A stretch of DNA of 64,000 bases, taken from positions 60,294 to 124,293 of the forward strand of contig NZ_MLFS01000006.1 of the NCBI RefSeq assembly GCF_002095485.1, written 5' to 3'. A model generated the notes under the pieces. It saw only the letters and a program-made list of their open reading frames with translations. It was not told the DNA's origin and searched no databases. Below, in pieces: positions 55,574 to 64,000 of the stretch. Made by a program: the position numbers and the translations under genes. Each line of letters starts with the position of its first letter. The stretch's first letter is position 1. This DNA is from Pantoea wallisii. Its GTDB lineage: Bacteria > Pseudomonadota > Gammaproteobacteria > Enterobacterales > Enterobacteriaceae.

Positions 55574-56095
55574 TCAGTTGCCCTTCAGCAGGCGCATCAT
55601 ATCTTCTTCAGCCTGCTCATCGTCTGCGTCGTCATCCAGCGCGATGCCCAGGGTTTCCATCAGTTCGTCGATACGATCTAATGTCTCATCCAGCCAGGCC
55701 TGCTCTTCCCCACTCAGGGTTTCACCGCTCTCCAGACGATCCAGCAGTTTATCGAGGCGCTCGTCATTTTCCAGCTTCGCCAGCTCTTCCTCTGGCGTCA
55801 GACGCACTTTTTCCGCTTTAGGCTTAGGCTGTGCGGCCGGTTTTTTAGCCGGCAGGGTTTTCCCTTCGGCCACCAGCGCAACAGGTTTTTTGCTGCCCGT
55901 GCGTGGGTCAGCGCTCTGTTTACCCTGTCCTTTGCTGGCATTTTGCGTTTCCGGATTAGCGCGGCTGCCCGATTTAAGGCCGCTGTGCTTTTTATCGCGT
56001 TTGCGATCGCGCGCTTCCTGATTCAGTTCTTCACGCGATTTACGTTTGTTTTTAGCAGCAGGTTTGCCGCGCTGGGCTGGTGCAGGTTGCTTCAT
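55574..56095 (-). CDS. yihI: Der GTPase-activating protein YihI
   Basis: Stimulates the GTPase Der in 50S biogenesis. 173 aa (E. coli 169). A highly charged, Lys/Arg-rich disordered N-terminal half ([20 protein letters not shown]) is followed by the conserved acidic C-terminal part [40 protein letters not shown] and a [13 protein letters not shown] tail. Position between hemN and csrC/yihA as in E. coli. Confidence 0.95.
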   Translation of the reverse strand: MKQPAPAQRGKPAAKNKRKSREELNQEARDRKRDKKHSGLKSGSRANPETQNASKGQGKQSADPRTGSKKPVALVAEGKTLPAKKPAAQPKPKAEKVRLTPEEELAKLENDERLDKLLDRLESGETLSGEEQAWLDETLDRIDELMETLGIALDDDADDEQAEEDMMRLLKGN

Positions 56096-56163
56096 GGTGT
56101 CCGGTCTCGGCGGTTTTTCTTCAGTATAGAATTGCGGCGAAATCTAGCAGAAAGATGACAAAG

Positions 56164-56390
56164 AAAAAAGGCGATAGCCTATGCTATCGCCTTATTTCGC
56201 ACCTTCGCACGAAGGAAACTTGCGTCAAATCCATTACGGCTCACAACGTCCCGGTTGCTCCCTCGCCACATCGCTCCTGCGAGTAATCCTTATCCCTGTT
56301 CGATTCCTGCCTGAATCGCTCTCCTGCCATGCTCCCGGTCATCCCCGACGCTCCTGAGCTCATCATCCTGATGGGTGCTGCCGTGCACTG
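56164..56390 (-). ncRNA. csrC: CsrC-type small RNA (CsrA sponge)
   Basis: On the minus strand, a roughly 227-nt transcript with about a dozen GGA motifs, most as CAGGA/GGGA in predicted loops (CATCAGGATGATG, CTCAGGAGCG, GGCAGGAGAGCG, GCAGGAGCGATG). It ends in a strong terminator: GGCGATAGC/GCTATCGCC stem and six T. It lies between yihI and yihA, the E. coli csrC position. CsrC sequesters CsrA and so relieves repression of glycogen, biofilm and motility functions. Primary sequence is little conserved; the assignment rests on motif density, terminator and synteny. Confidence 0.85.
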
Positions 56391-56396
56391 ACAACA

Positions 56397-56424
56397 AATG
56401 TAGACTACCTCGTAAAATGAACAA
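56397..56424 (-). promoter_or_regulatory. Promoter of csrC
   Basis: Minus strand: -35 TTGTTC (56419-56424), 16-bp spacer, -10 TACATT (56397-56402); transcription would begin near 56390. In E. coli csrC needs the response regulator UvrY; no UvrY box was assigned here. Confidence 0.6.
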
Positions 56425-56647
56425 GTGAGACTTGTCTTTAATTTGGGGCGTTTTTTATCACACATAAATTAAATAATTGAAATTAAAGCAATAATTTAAT
56501 AGTGAATCTTGTATGAATCAGTAATCACTGGCAGTAAAAAACGGCAATCTCTTACAACACTGTCTGTTATGACGCCTGTCGGGCACTTTTGCGCCATAAC
56601 AGGTATAATCAGCGCCATTGCCCGAATCATTCTGCTGGAGTTTTACT

Positions 56648-57289
56648 GTGTCTGCTTTGAACTATCACGTTACCCACTTTGTGCTGAGCGCCCCGGATAT
56701 TCGTCACCTGCCCGCGGACGTTGGTATTGAAGTTGCCTTCGCCGGACGCTCCAATGCAGGCAAATCCAGCGCGCTTAATACCCTGACCAACCAGAAAAGC
56801 CTGGCGCGTATCAGTAAAACGCCTGGCCGTACGCAGCTGATCAACCTGTTTGAAGTGGTTGAAGGCAAGCGTCTGGTGGATCTCCCCGGTTATGGCTATG
56901 CCGAAGTGCCGGAAGAGATGAAGCGTAAATGGCAGCGCGCACTGGGTGAATATCTGCAGAAACGCCAGGCGCTGAAAGGTTTGGTGGTACTGATGGATAT
57001 CCGCCATCCGCTTAAAGATCTCGATCAGCAGATGATTGAATGGGCGGTACAGAGCCAGATCCCTGTCATGCTGCTGCTGACCAAAGCCGACAAGCTTGCC
57101 TCAGGTGCCCGTAAAGCGCAGCTGAATATGGTGCGTGAGGCTTCTCTGGCCTTTATGGGCGACGTACAGGTTGAGATGTTCTCTTCGCTGAAGAAGATGG
57201 GCGTGGATAAACTGCGTCAGAAGCTGGATAGCTGGTTTAATGAACTGGAACCCGCTCAGGAAGGCGACGGCGCCTTGCCCGAAGAGTAA
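56648..57289 (+). CDS. yihA: Ribosome-biogenesis GTPase YihA/EngB (YsxC)
   Basis: Essential GTPase for 50S assembly and division. 213 aa from the GTG at 56648 (GGAG upstream, N-terminus [20 protein letters not shown] as in E. coli, 210 aa). G1 [15 protein letters not shown]2 [14 protein letters not shown]3 [18 protein letters not shown]4 [14 protein letters not shown]. The frame is open further upstream but has no family support. A terminator follows at 57297. Confidence 0.97.
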   Translation: MSALNYHVTHFVLSAPDIRHLPADVGIEVAFAGRSNAGKSSALNTLTNQKSLARISKTPGRTQLINLFEVVEGKRLVDLPGYGYAEVPEEMKRKWQRALGEYLQKRQALKGLVVLMDIRHPLKDLDQQMIEWAVQSQIPVMLLLTKADKLASGARKAQLNMVREASLAFMGDVQVEMFSSLKKMGVDKLRQKLDSWFNELEPAQEGDGALPEE

Positions 57290-57296
57290 ATAATTC

Positions 57297-57319
57297 AGCG
57301 GGTTTTTCAGCCCGCTTTT
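57297..57319 (+). terminator. Intrinsic terminator after yihA
   Basis: AGCGGG-TTTTTCAG-CCCGCT followed by TTTC, 8 bp after the yihA stop. It is separate from the convergent Spot 42 terminator just to its right. Confidence 0.8.
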
Positions 57320-57333
57320 CAGAAAAAGCCCAA

Positions 57334-57441
57334 TAAAAAACGCCCCAGTCATAAATGACTGGGGCGGCTAATATTCAGCCAAATCCGATTACGTGAAGTA
57401 AAAGGTCTGAAAGATAGAACATCTTACCTCTGTACCCTACG
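57334..57441 (-). ncRNA. spf: Spot 42 small RNA
   Basis: About 108 nt on the minus strand. It opens GTAGGGTACAGAGGTAAGAT, identical to E. coli Spot 42 over most of its length, and ends in the terminator GCCCCAGTCA...TGACTGGGGC plus a T-run. Hfq-dependent, glucose-induced regulator of galK, sdhC, gltA and other mRNAs; repressed by cAMP-CRP. It sits between polA and yihA as in E. coli. Confidence 0.97.
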
Positions 57442-57448
57442 CGAGAAA

Positions 57449-57476
57449 CTTTACCTGATTTTTTCTGACCGACAAA
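57449..57476 (-). promoter_or_regulatory. Promoter of spf
   Basis: Minus strand: -35 TTGTCG (57471-57476), 16-bp spacer, -10 TAAAGT (57449-57454), start at 57441. Upstream TGTGACGAGC near 57530 is a possible CRP half-site. Confidence 0.75.
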
Positions 57477-57697
57477 GGCTTTTTTGTTGTTAAGTTTCAA
57501 CAACACACCCTTTTTTTACCAGGCTCGTCACACTTTCACGCATGATATGTAGTTTAATTACCAAAAAAGTGCTTAGCCGATAAGCAGTTACTGCGGCTCT
57601 CCTTTGAAGGGCAAGCAGTACAGTTGCTGAAGCGATTAAGTAAACTTTTTTCTTATAGTAAGACCGGCGCTGCTCATAAGCCGCCAGCCTTATCCAG

Positions 57698-60484
57698 TCA
57701 GTGTGCTTCGTCCCAGTTTTTGCCTGTGCCGACTTCCACCTGCAGCGGTACGTCCAGCTTCATGCTGCTCTCCATTAGCTGACGAATCGTCGCACTGGCG
57801 CTTTCAACCGCATCTTTGTGGATCTCAAACACCAGTTCATCGTGCACCTGCATGATCATCGTTACCGCATCGTCGTTTTGCTGCAGCAGCCAGCCGTCAA
57901 CCGCAATCATGGCGCGTTTGATGATGTCGGCAGCTGTCCCCTGCATCGGTGCGTTAATCGCTGCGCGCTCCGCTGCCTTGCGGCGAATGGCGTTGCTGGA
58001 GTTGATATCCGGTAACCATAAACGGCGACCATCCAGCGTCTCGACATACCCCTTTTCCGCTGCCTGCGCGCGCGTCTTCTCCATGTAACGCAGCACGCCC
58101 GGATAGCGCTCGAAATAGAGATCCATGTACTTCTTCGCTTCACCGGCACCGATATTCAGCTGACGCGATAAGCCAAACGCGCTCATCCCGTAAATCAGGC
58201 CAAAGTTGATCGCTTTTGCGCTGCGGCGCTGTTCGCCGGATACCTTGTCCAGCACGACGCCAAATACCTCAGCGGCCGTGGCGCGGTGGATATCCTCCCC
58301 CTGCGCAAAGGCATCCAGCAGGCCTTTATCCTGTGAAAGGTGCGCCATAATGCGCAGCTCAATCTGAGAGTAGTCGGCCGCAACAATGCGTTTGTCTGCA
58401 CCGGCAATAAACGCCTGACGGATGCGCCGCCCCTCTTCATTACGTACCGGAATGTTTTGCAGGTTTGGATCGGTAGAGGATAGACGACCGGTTGCCGTCA
58501 CGGCCTGATGATAAGACGTATGCACGCGGCCGGTCACCGGATTGATCATCAGCGGGAGTTTATCGGTGTAGGTCGATTTCAGTTTCGACAGACCACGATG
58601 CTCCAGGATGACTTTCGGCAGCGGATAGTCCAGCGCCAGTTCTGCCAGCACCTCTTCGCTGGTTGACGGCGCGCCGCCAGGTGTCTTTTTCGTCGGTTTA
58701 ATCCCCTGCTTTTCAAACAGAATGGTCTGCAGCTGCTTCGTTGAAGAGAGGTTAAACGGTTCGCCAGCCAGATCGTGGGCCTTCTGCTCCAGCTCTGCGA
58801 GACGCGTGGTCAGTTCCTGCGAATGTTTCGCCAGGATGTTTTGGTCGATCAATACGCCATTACGTTCAACGCGTGAAATCACTTTCACCAGCGGCATCTC
58901 AATCTCTTCGAACACCGCTTTCGGCCCGGGCGCTTGCTCCAGCTTTGGCCACATCTGCAGATGCAGCTGTAGTGTGACATCCGCATCTTCGGCAGCGTAA
59001 TGCGCGGCCTGCTCCAGCGCGATCTGGTTAAAGGTCAGCTGATTTTTGCCTTTACCGGCAATCTCCTCGAAGGTGACGGTTTTGTGGTTTAACCAGCGGG
59101 CCGCCAGGCTGTCCATATCATGCTTACCCACCACGCTGTTCAGGCAATAGGACTCCAGCATGGTGTCGAATTTGATGCCGTTAAGCTCGATGTCATAGTT
59201 TTTGAGCACACCACGATCGTATTTAAGGTTCTGACCAACTTTCGCCGCATTTTGGTCTTCCAGTAGCGGTTTAAGCTGCTTCAGCACTTCAGTACGATCA
59301 AGCTGATCCGGTGCATCCAGGTAGTCATGTCCGACAGGCAGATATGCCGCTTCTCCCGGCGCAACCGCGAATGCGATACCCACGATATTCGCGCTCAGCG
59401 TGTCCAGGGAATCTGTTTCCAGATCGAAAGCGAAAACGTCTGCACTTTTTAGCTTCTGCAGCCAGTCGGCAAATGTGGCTTCATCAAGAATGGTGACATA
59501 GCCATCAGAGGAGAGAATGCTGGCCGTTTCCACGGCAGCAGCCGGCTCATCCACCAATACTCTCTGTGCCTGCGTATTGCTTTTCTTGCCCTGCAGCCAT
59601 TTTCCATCCTGCAGATCGGTAATCCAGCGCTTAAATTCGTAGCGGCTGAATAGTGCCTGTAGCGCTTCAACGTCCGGTTCGCTCACCGTCAGCTGATCGC
59701 AGCTGAGTGCCAGCTCAACGTCAGTTTTAATGGTTGCCAGCTTATAAGAGAGGAACGCGAGGTCACGGTTCTGCTCCAGTTTGGCCGCCATGGTTTTCGC
59801 CCCGCGGAAGGAGAGATCGGCCACTTTATCCAGATTGTCATAGATTGACTGCATGCCGCCGAGCCCTTGCAGCAGCGCCTGTGCGGTCTTTTCACCCACG
59901 CCCGGTACGCCAGGGATGTTATCTGAGCTATCGCCCATCATGGCGAGGAAATCAATAATCAGCGCGGGCGGTACGCCGAACTTTTGCTCCACTTCTTCCG
60001 GCCCGAGCACGGTATTAGTCATGGTGTTAATCAGGGTAATCCCGGGCGTGACCAGCTGCGCCATGTCTTTATCGCCTGTGCTGATCAGTACTGCGCGCCC
60101 CTGCTTTTCCGCTTCCAGCGCCAGCGTACCAATGACATCATCGGCTTCAACTCCCGGCACCGCCAGTAATGGCAGTCCCATGGCTTTTACCATCTCATGC
60201 AGCGGCGCGGTCTGCGCCCGCAGATCGTCAGGCATGGGCGGGCGATGCGATTTGTAATTTTCGAAGAGCTCATCGCGGAAGGTTTTGCCTTTTGCATCGA
60301 AGACTACAGCCACATGGCTGGGTTGATACTGCACCAACAGGCTTTTCAGCATGTTGAGTACACCATACATGGCACCAGTTGGCTCACCTGCACTGTTAGT
60401 CAGCGGCGGAAAGGCATGATACGCACGGTAGAGATAGGAGGAGCCGTCTACCAGAATCAGGGGATTTTCTGCAATTTGCGCCAT
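57698..60484 (-). CDS. polA: DNA polymerase I
   Basis: 928 aa, exactly the E. coli length. 5'-3' exonuclease domain ([49 protein letters not shown]), 3'-5' proofreading domain ([13 protein letters not shown] with the catalytic Asp/Glu, and [12 protein letters not shown]), and polymerase domain: motif [18 protein letters not shown], motif [21 protein letters not shown], motif [14 protein letters not shown]. The ATG at 60484 gives [14 protein letters not shown]; an in-frame start 24 bases upstream is less likely. A perfect DnaA box lies about 130 bp upstream. Confidence 0.99.
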   Translation of the reverse strand: MAQIAENPLILVDGSSYLYRAYHAFPPLTNSAGEPTGAMYGVLNMLKSLLVQYQPSHVAVVFDAKGKTFRDELFENYKSHRPPMPDDLRAQTAPLHEMVKAMGLPLLAVPGVEADDVIGTLALEAEKQGRAVLISTGDKDMAQLVTPGITLINTMTNTVLGPEEVEQKFGVPPALIIDFLAMMGDSSDNIPGVPGVGEKTAQALLQGLGGMQSIYDNLDKVADLSFRGAKTMAAKLEQNRDLAFLSYKLATIKTDVELALSCDQLTVSEPDVEALQALFSRYEFKRWITDLQDGKWLQGKKSNTQAQRVLVDEPAAAVETASILSSDGYVTILDEATFADWLQKLKSADVFAFDLETDSLDTLSANIVGIAFAVAPGEAAYLPVGHDYLDAPDQLDRTEVLKQLKPLLEDQNAAKVGQNLKYDRGVLKNYDIELNGIKFDTMLESYCLNSVVGKHDMDSLAARWLNHKTVTFEEIAGKGKNQLTFNQIALEQAAHYAAEDADVTLQLHLQMWPKLEQAPGPKAVFEEIEMPLVKVISRVERNGVLIDQNILAKHSQELTTRLAELEQKAHDLAGEPFNLSSTKQLQTILFEKQGIKPTKKTPGGAPSTSEEVLAELALDYPLPKVILEHRGLSKLKSTYTDKLPLMINPVTGRVHTSYHQAVTATGRLSSTDPNLQNIPVRNEEGRRIRQAFIAGADKRIVAADYSQIELRIMAHLSQDKGLLDAFAQGEDIHRATAAEVFGVVLDKVSGEQRRSAKAINFGLIYGMSAFGLSRQLNIGAGEAKKYMDLYFERYPGVLRYMEKTRAQAAEKGYVETLDGRRLWLPDINSSNAIRRKAAERAAINAPMQGTAADIIKRAMIAVDGWLLQQNDDAVTMIMQVHDELVFEIHKDAVESASATIRQLMESSMKLDVPLQVEVGTGKNWDEAH

Positions 60485-60815
60485 AGGTTTGTATTTTCTT
60501 CGTTGCAATAATGAGGGCTATAAGGATGCCACATCCAGAGAGGAATGTTGAACGAACACGAAAAACTCCGTCCTTTTTTCGTCACCCTGCGGCAGAGATC
60601 GCAAGGATCTTCTTGTGGATAACTTTGTGCGTAAAAATCATAACGTATTGTTATTTACGTGAATTGCAATCAAATTACAAACATTATTTATTATGATTCA
60701 ATAAGTTATGAAGTTACCGTGACGCAACATCGCTTTTTGCAAAGGTGATCGTCAGTGTGGATATTAAGTCGGAGGGGTAGCAGAAAGTTATTATTCAGGG
60801 CAGATAAACAGCAAT
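60485..60815. other. Intergenic region between polA and dsbA with a DnaA box
   Basis: About 330 bp, AT-rich at 60620-60710. It contains a perfect 9-mer DnaA box at 60614-60622 (TGTGGATAA, that is TTATCCACA on the other strand) upstream of polA. E. coli yihF and yihG, which lie here in that genome, are missing. No gene was seen. Confidence 0.6.
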
Positions 60816-60839
60816 AAAAACGCCGGCAGTGCCGGCGTT
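60816..60839 (-). terminator. Intrinsic terminator of dsbA
   Basis: Minus strand: AACGCCGGC-ACT-GCCGGCGTT followed by TTT, about 15 nt after the dsbA stop. Confidence 0.9.
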
Positions 60840-60853
60840 GATGTTCAGTATGA

Positions 60854-61483
60854 TTACTGTTTGGCAGCGAGGAATTTTACGACATTCGCGTAATCGGCAA
60901 CAAAGTTCTCCATGGAGCTGGTATCGAGACCACCGTTGTTAACCATGTACTTGCCGTTCACAAAGATAGCAGGTACACCCTGCAGATTGACATCAGAGGC
61001 AGCTTTCTGCTGCTGAGCAACCAGGGCTTTGACCGCAAAGCTATTCCAGGCTGCATCGTAATCTTCAGAGGAGATCCCGGCGGCTTTGATAAAGGTCTCT
61101 TTCAGGCTGGCAGCATCGGTGACCGTCTGCGTTTTCTGGATGCCATCAAAGATCGGTGCGGTGACCTTATCCTCTACGCCCAACGCCATCGCCACTGCCC
61201 AGGCATGCGTGACGATTGGACCAAAGTCACCACCTAAAAAATCAACATGATACTTGGTGACTTTGGTATCAGCGGGCAGATTCTTTCTTACTGCATCGCT
61301 AACGTGGTATACGCGTTCAAACTGGTAGCAGTGCGGGCAGAAGAAAGAGAAGAACTCCATGACCTGCGGCTCACCAGCAACGGGCTTCTGCAGCGTAACG
61401 TACTGCTTGCCGTCAGTGAATTGCGCCGCTGAAGCGCCAAATGCCAGCATTAATCCTACCAGCGCGAACATGATCTTTTTCAT
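60854..61483 (-). CDS. dsbA: Periplasmic thiol:disulfide oxidoreductase DsbA
   Basis: Introduces disulfides in exported proteins; re-oxidised by DsbB. 209 aa. Signal peptide [18 protein letters not shown], cleaved before AQFTDGKQY. Thioredoxin-fold active site [17 protein letters not shown] (C-P-H-C) and cis-Pro loop [15 protein letters not shown]. The ATG at 61483 (MKKIMF) is used over one nine codons earlier. Cotranscribed with srkA, whose stop is 26 bp upstream. Confidence 0.98.
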   Translation of the reverse strand: MKKIMFALVGLMLAFGASAAQFTDGKQYVTLQKPVAGEPQVMEFFSFFCPHCYQFERVYHVSDAVRKNLPADTKVTKYHVDFLGGDFGPIVTHAWAVAMALGVEDKVTAPIFDGIQKTQTVTDAASLKETFIKAAGISSEDYDAAWNSFAVKALVAQQQKAASDVNLQGVPAIFVNGKYMVNNGGLDTSSMENFVADYANVVKFLAAKQ

Positions 61484-61509
61484 CGTGAAAACATCTCCTG
61501 AGTACTTCA

Positions 61510-62496
61510 TTAAAATTGCGGGCTAAGCTGCAACGGCGGTTCGTGTAACAGCTTCTCCTGCTCGATAAATAGTGCAATCTGCCGGCGCCAGAAGTCCTCA
61601 TCGGTCATCCAGGGGAAGGCGCGCGGAAAAGCGGGATCCTGCCAGCGGCGTACCACCCAGGCCAGATAATAAACCATGCGCATGGCGCGTAAAGACTCAA
61701 TCAGTGTTAATTCATGTAAATCGAAATCACCGAATTCGTTATACGCCTCCAGTAAAATGTCCCACTGAATGAGTTGCTCCTGACGGTTACCGTTAACCAG
61801 CATCCACAAATCCTGCACTGCCGGTCCGGTACGGGCGTCGTCGAGATCGACAAATAGCGGCCCGTCGCGCCATAAAATATTACCGGGATGGCAGTCACCG
61901 TGCAGCCGCATTGGTTGCCAGTTACTGTGCCAGCTCTGCTGAAGCGTCGCGTGGAGTTTGTCTACCGCCTTTAACAGTGCGTCTTTGAGTGAAGCAGGCA
62001 CCAGTACGCTACTTTCCAGCGATGCGCGCGGCTGTATCACATACTCATCCAGGCCCAGCACCGGGCGCTGCCTGAAGAGATTTTGCCGTCCGGTTTGATG
62101 AATACGGCCAAGGAAACGACCGACCCACTCCATCTGCTCCTCGTTGTCAGTTTCATACTGACGCCCACCGAGGCTGGGGAATACCGCGAACATAAATCCG
62201 GCATGCTGATTGAGCGTGTTACCCTGCAATAGCAGCGGTGCCGCGACCGGAACTTCAGCATTCAGTAAGTCCTGTGCAAACTGGTGCTCTTCACCAATTT
62301 GCGCCGCGCTCCAGCGTTGTGGCCGGTAAAATTTTGCCACATAACGCCGCTTTTCATCATCGCTGAACTGATAAACGCGGTTTTCATAACTATTGAGGGC
62401 GGTTAAGCCTGATTCGACCCGCAGACCGGCTTCCCACAACGCATCAAGGATCACATCGGGGTTTAGCGTCTGGAAATTAAAAGCGGCTTCGCTCAT
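61510..62496 (-). CDS. srkA: Stress-response Ser/Thr protein kinase SrkA (RdoA/YihE)
   Basis: 328 aa, as E. coli. Choline-kinase-like fold: catalytic loop [17 protein letters not shown], with metal-binding [15 protein letters not shown]. YihE/SrkA protects cells from MazF-mediated death and oxidative stress, and is part of the Cpx regulon in E. coli together with dsbA downstream. Family signatures [20 protein letters not shown] and [11 protein letters not shown] are present. Confidence 0.96.
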   Translation of the reverse strand: MSEAAFNFQTLNPDVILDALWEAGLRVESGLTALNSYENRVYQFSDDEKRRYVAKFYRPQRWSAAQIGEEHQFAQDLLNAEVPVAAPLLLQGNTLNQHAGFMFAVFPSLGGRQYETDNEEQMEWVGRFLGRIHQTGRQNLFRQRPVLGLDEYVIQPRASLESSVLVPASLKDALLKAVDKLHATLQQSWHSNWQPMRLHGDCHPGNILWRDGPLFVDLDDARTGPAVQDLWMLVNGNRQEQLIQWDILLEAYNEFGDFDLHELTLIESLRAMRMVYYLAWVVRRWQDPAFPRAFPWMTDEDFWRRQIALFIEQEKLLHEPPLQLSPQF

Positions 62497-62541
62497 CGTT
62501 TTGCCTGTATGTTCCTTTGCATTGAGCGCGCAAGAATAACA

Positions 62542-62817
62542 CTACTCCTCATCCTTAATCACACCACGCGCGCGCAATAACGCGGTTTTGAAATCCACTT
62601 CATAATCCTTCTTCAGGCCCGGGATCTCAGCGTCACTACCGGCATCGCGCATTTTGAGATGGTAGATCAATACATCATCCGTTAATTCACTTAATGGGCC
62701 ACAGAAACCCGATTCCTGCGCCAGCTTTTGCAAAAATGCCAGCAGATTAAGATCGGGCTCTTTTTGCCAGGCGGGTTGCAGAAGCGCCAGCAATTCAGTA
62801 AGTCGGTGATATTTCAT
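62542..62817 (-). CDS. yihD: YihD family protein
   Basis: 91 aa (E. coli 89). Matches YihD through [34 protein letters not shown] and [16 protein letters not shown] (DUF1040). Function unknown. The ATG at 62817 (MKYHRL, AGGG upstream) is used; the frame is open 20 codons further up without support. It is divergent from mobA, 70 bp away. Confidence 0.93.
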   Translation of the reverse strand: MKYHRLTELLALLQPAWQKEPDLNLLAFLQKLAQESGFCGPLSELTDDVLIYHLKMRDAGSDAEIPGLKKDYEVDFKTALLRARGVIKDEE

Positions 62818-62887
62818 CAGGGTTCCTTTATGCAGCAGGATCGCTGCTGTTGAGTTAGTATCGTCCACAATAAGCAAGGAGACGAAG

Positions 62888-63463
62888 ATGACCTCATTTA
62901 CCGGTGTAATTCTCGCAGGCGGTCAAGGAAGCCGTATGGGAGGCCAGGATAAAGGGTTGCTGGAACTGCAGGGCAAACCACTCTATCAGCACGTTCTGCA
63001 GCGATTACAGCCACAGGTCAATATTGTGTTGATTAGCGCTAACCGTAACATTGATCGGTATCAGGCGAGTGGCTGCCAGGTCATAACAGATTCGATGGCG
63101 GATTATCCCGGACCTTTAGCAGGCATGCTAAGCGGGTTGCAGCACAGTCAAACGGAGTGGGTGGCGTTCTGTGCCTGTGACTCGCCTTTTTTACCTGAAG
63201 ACTTTGTGGCGCGTTTATGGCAACAGCGCGGTCATGCACCAGCGGTGTGGGTGAAATCGTCGTCGCGCGATCACCCTACCCTGGCACTGGTAAGCCGGTC
63301 TTTGAAGGATGATTTGGAAAAATGGCTGTTACGCGGCGAGCGACGTCTGATGCAGTTTATGCGGGAGCACGGCGGACATGCGGTACCCTTCGCTGACGAC
63401 GAATCTGCGTTTCACAATATTAATACCCCAGGTGACCTGATAAATGAGGAGAAACGGTCATGA
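62888..63463 (+). CDS. mobA: Molybdenum cofactor guanylyltransferase
   Basis: Adds GMP to Mo-molybdopterin to make bis-MGD cofactor. 191 aa (E. coli 194). Nucleotide-binding start [20 protein letters not shown], then [31 protein letters not shown] and [13 protein letters not shown] (metal-binding Asp). A GGAG ribosome site is present. The stop overlaps mobB by ATGA. Confidence 0.97.
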   Translation: MTSFTGVILAGGQGSRMGGQDKGLLELQGKPLYQHVLQRLQPQVNIVLISANRNIDRYQASGCQVITDSMADYPGPLAGMLSGLQHSQTEWVAFCACDSPFLPEDFVARLWQQRGHAPAVWVKSSSRDHPTLALVSRSLKDDLEKWLLRGERRLMQFMREHGGHAVPFADDESAFHNINTPGDLINEEKRS

Positions 63464-63966
63464 GCGTGCCGTTACTGGCCATCGCCGCGTGGAGTGGCAC
63501 AGGCAAGACAACGCTGCTGCAGCAGCTGATCCCATTATTGAAAGCGCGCGGCATCCGGCCTGGTCTGATTAAACATACTCATCATCAAATGGAGATCGAT
63601 CAGCCGGGAAAAGATAGCTATTTGCTACGAAAAGCAGGGGCCGAGCAGGTTATTGTTGCGAGCGATCAGCGCTGGGCATTGATGTGCGAGACGCAGAATC
63701 AACCCGTTGATCTTATGATGCTGGCCGCGCGCATGGACACTTCCCGGCTGGATATGGTGTTAGTCGAAGGATTCCGGCATGAGCCAGTAGCTAAAATCGC
63801 CTTATGGCGGCGCGGCATAAAAGATGATGTGGCTGGCTTACTGGATGAACATGTTATTGCCCTGGCAAGTGATGAGGCATTAACGCTGGACATCCCTGTT
63901 CTGGATATTAATCAGCCATCCATAATTGCTGATTTTATTCAGCAGTGGCTGAGCGAGCATTCATGA
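63460..63966 (+). CDS. mobB: Molybdopterin-guanine dinucleotide biosynthesis adaptor MobB
   Basis: GTP-binding accessory protein for MobA. 168 aa (E. coli about 170). P-loop WSGTGKTTLLQQLIPLLKAR, then LIKHTHHQMEIDQPGKDSYL, AGAEQVIVASDQRWALM and the MVLVEGFRHEPVAKIALWR motif. Coupled to mobA by a 4-bp overlap; its own end overlaps a further start codon (ATGA at 63963). Confidence 0.96.
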   Translation: MSVPLLAIAAWSGTGKTTLLQQLIPLLKARGIRPGLIKHTHHQMEIDQPGKDSYLLRKAGAEQVIVASDQRWALMCETQNQPVDLMMLAARMDTSRLDMVLVEGFRHEPVAKIALWRRGIKDDVAGLLDEHVIALASDEALTLDIPVLDINQPSIIADFIQQWLSEHS

Positions 63967-64000
63967 CAGTATCAGGGCTTAATTTTGTGCGATCTGCAGA
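63963..64000 (+). CDS. Possible start of a further gene, cut by the window edge
   Basis: An ATG overlapping the mobB stop (ATGA) opens a frame reading MTVSGLNFVRSA to the edge. The overlap suggests a third gene coupled to mobAB, but 12 codons are too few to identify it or to prove it is real. Confidence 0.3.
   Translation, partial: MTVSGLNFVRSA

Overview
The window is a chromosomal segment of a gamma-proteobacterium of the order Enterobacterales, most likely family Erwiniaceae (Pantoea or Erwinia). Gene content, order and protein sequences resemble E. coli throughout. The LPS-core genes (waaQ, wabG, waaA, waaE) are of the Klebsiella/Serratia/Pantoea kind rather than the E. coli waaGPSBO kind, and the one insertion sequence resembles an element I associate with Pantoea (ISEhe3-like). 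I could not run a database search, so the genus is an inference.

Layout. (1) 1-12 kb: LPS core and its flanks: hldD (partial), kbl-tdh (threonine catabolism), a GT4 glycosyltransferase, a WabN-like deacetylase, a GT9 heptosyltransferase with a broken frame, waaH, waaQ-wabG, waaA-waaE-coaD. (2) 12-22 kb: housekeeping block as in E. coli: mutM, rpmG-rpmB, radC, coaBC-dut-slmA, rph-pyrE with its attenuator, and yicC. A 2.8 kb insertion between rph and yicC carries a DUF3574 lipoprotein, a FidL-like membrane protein and a MarT/CadC-type membrane-anchored regulator. (3) 22.3-31 kb: accessory region. It holds an IS3-family element, a T6SS cargo module (Hcp, a DUF4225 protein, a small two-TM putative immunity protein), lpxP, a D-threonine aldolase/D-serine dehydratase-like enzyme, a SRPBCC protein, a truncated Wzx-type flippase and a LuxR-type regulator. 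(4) 31-44.5 kb: yicG, ligB, gmk-rpoZ-spoT-trmH-recG, a divergent MarR/oxidoreductase pair, xanP and yicH. (5) 44.5-64 kb: a block that in E. coli lies elsewhere, near 86-87 min: fabY-dtd-yihY-yihX, typA, glnA-glnL-glnG with sigma-54 and NtrC sites, hemN, yihI, CsrC RNA, yihA, Spot 42 RNA, polA, srkA-dsbA, yihD, mobA-mobB.

How parts work together: the left end makes and decorates the LPS inner core, and lpxP adds a lipid A acyl chain. glnALG is the nitrogen-control operon, with its enhancer sites readable in the DNA. gmk-rpoZ-spoT-trmH-recG is the (p)ppGpp operon. CsrC and Spot 42 are carbon-control small RNAs in their conserved positions.

Main caution: at least four conserved genes (a GT9 gene, ligB, spoT, typA) are broken by a single missing G in a GGG run, and the IS orfA by a single missing T. 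Restoring one base gives family-normal proteins of normal length. This looks like homopolymer under-calling in the assembly rather than gene decay, so frames elsewhere deserve the same caution.
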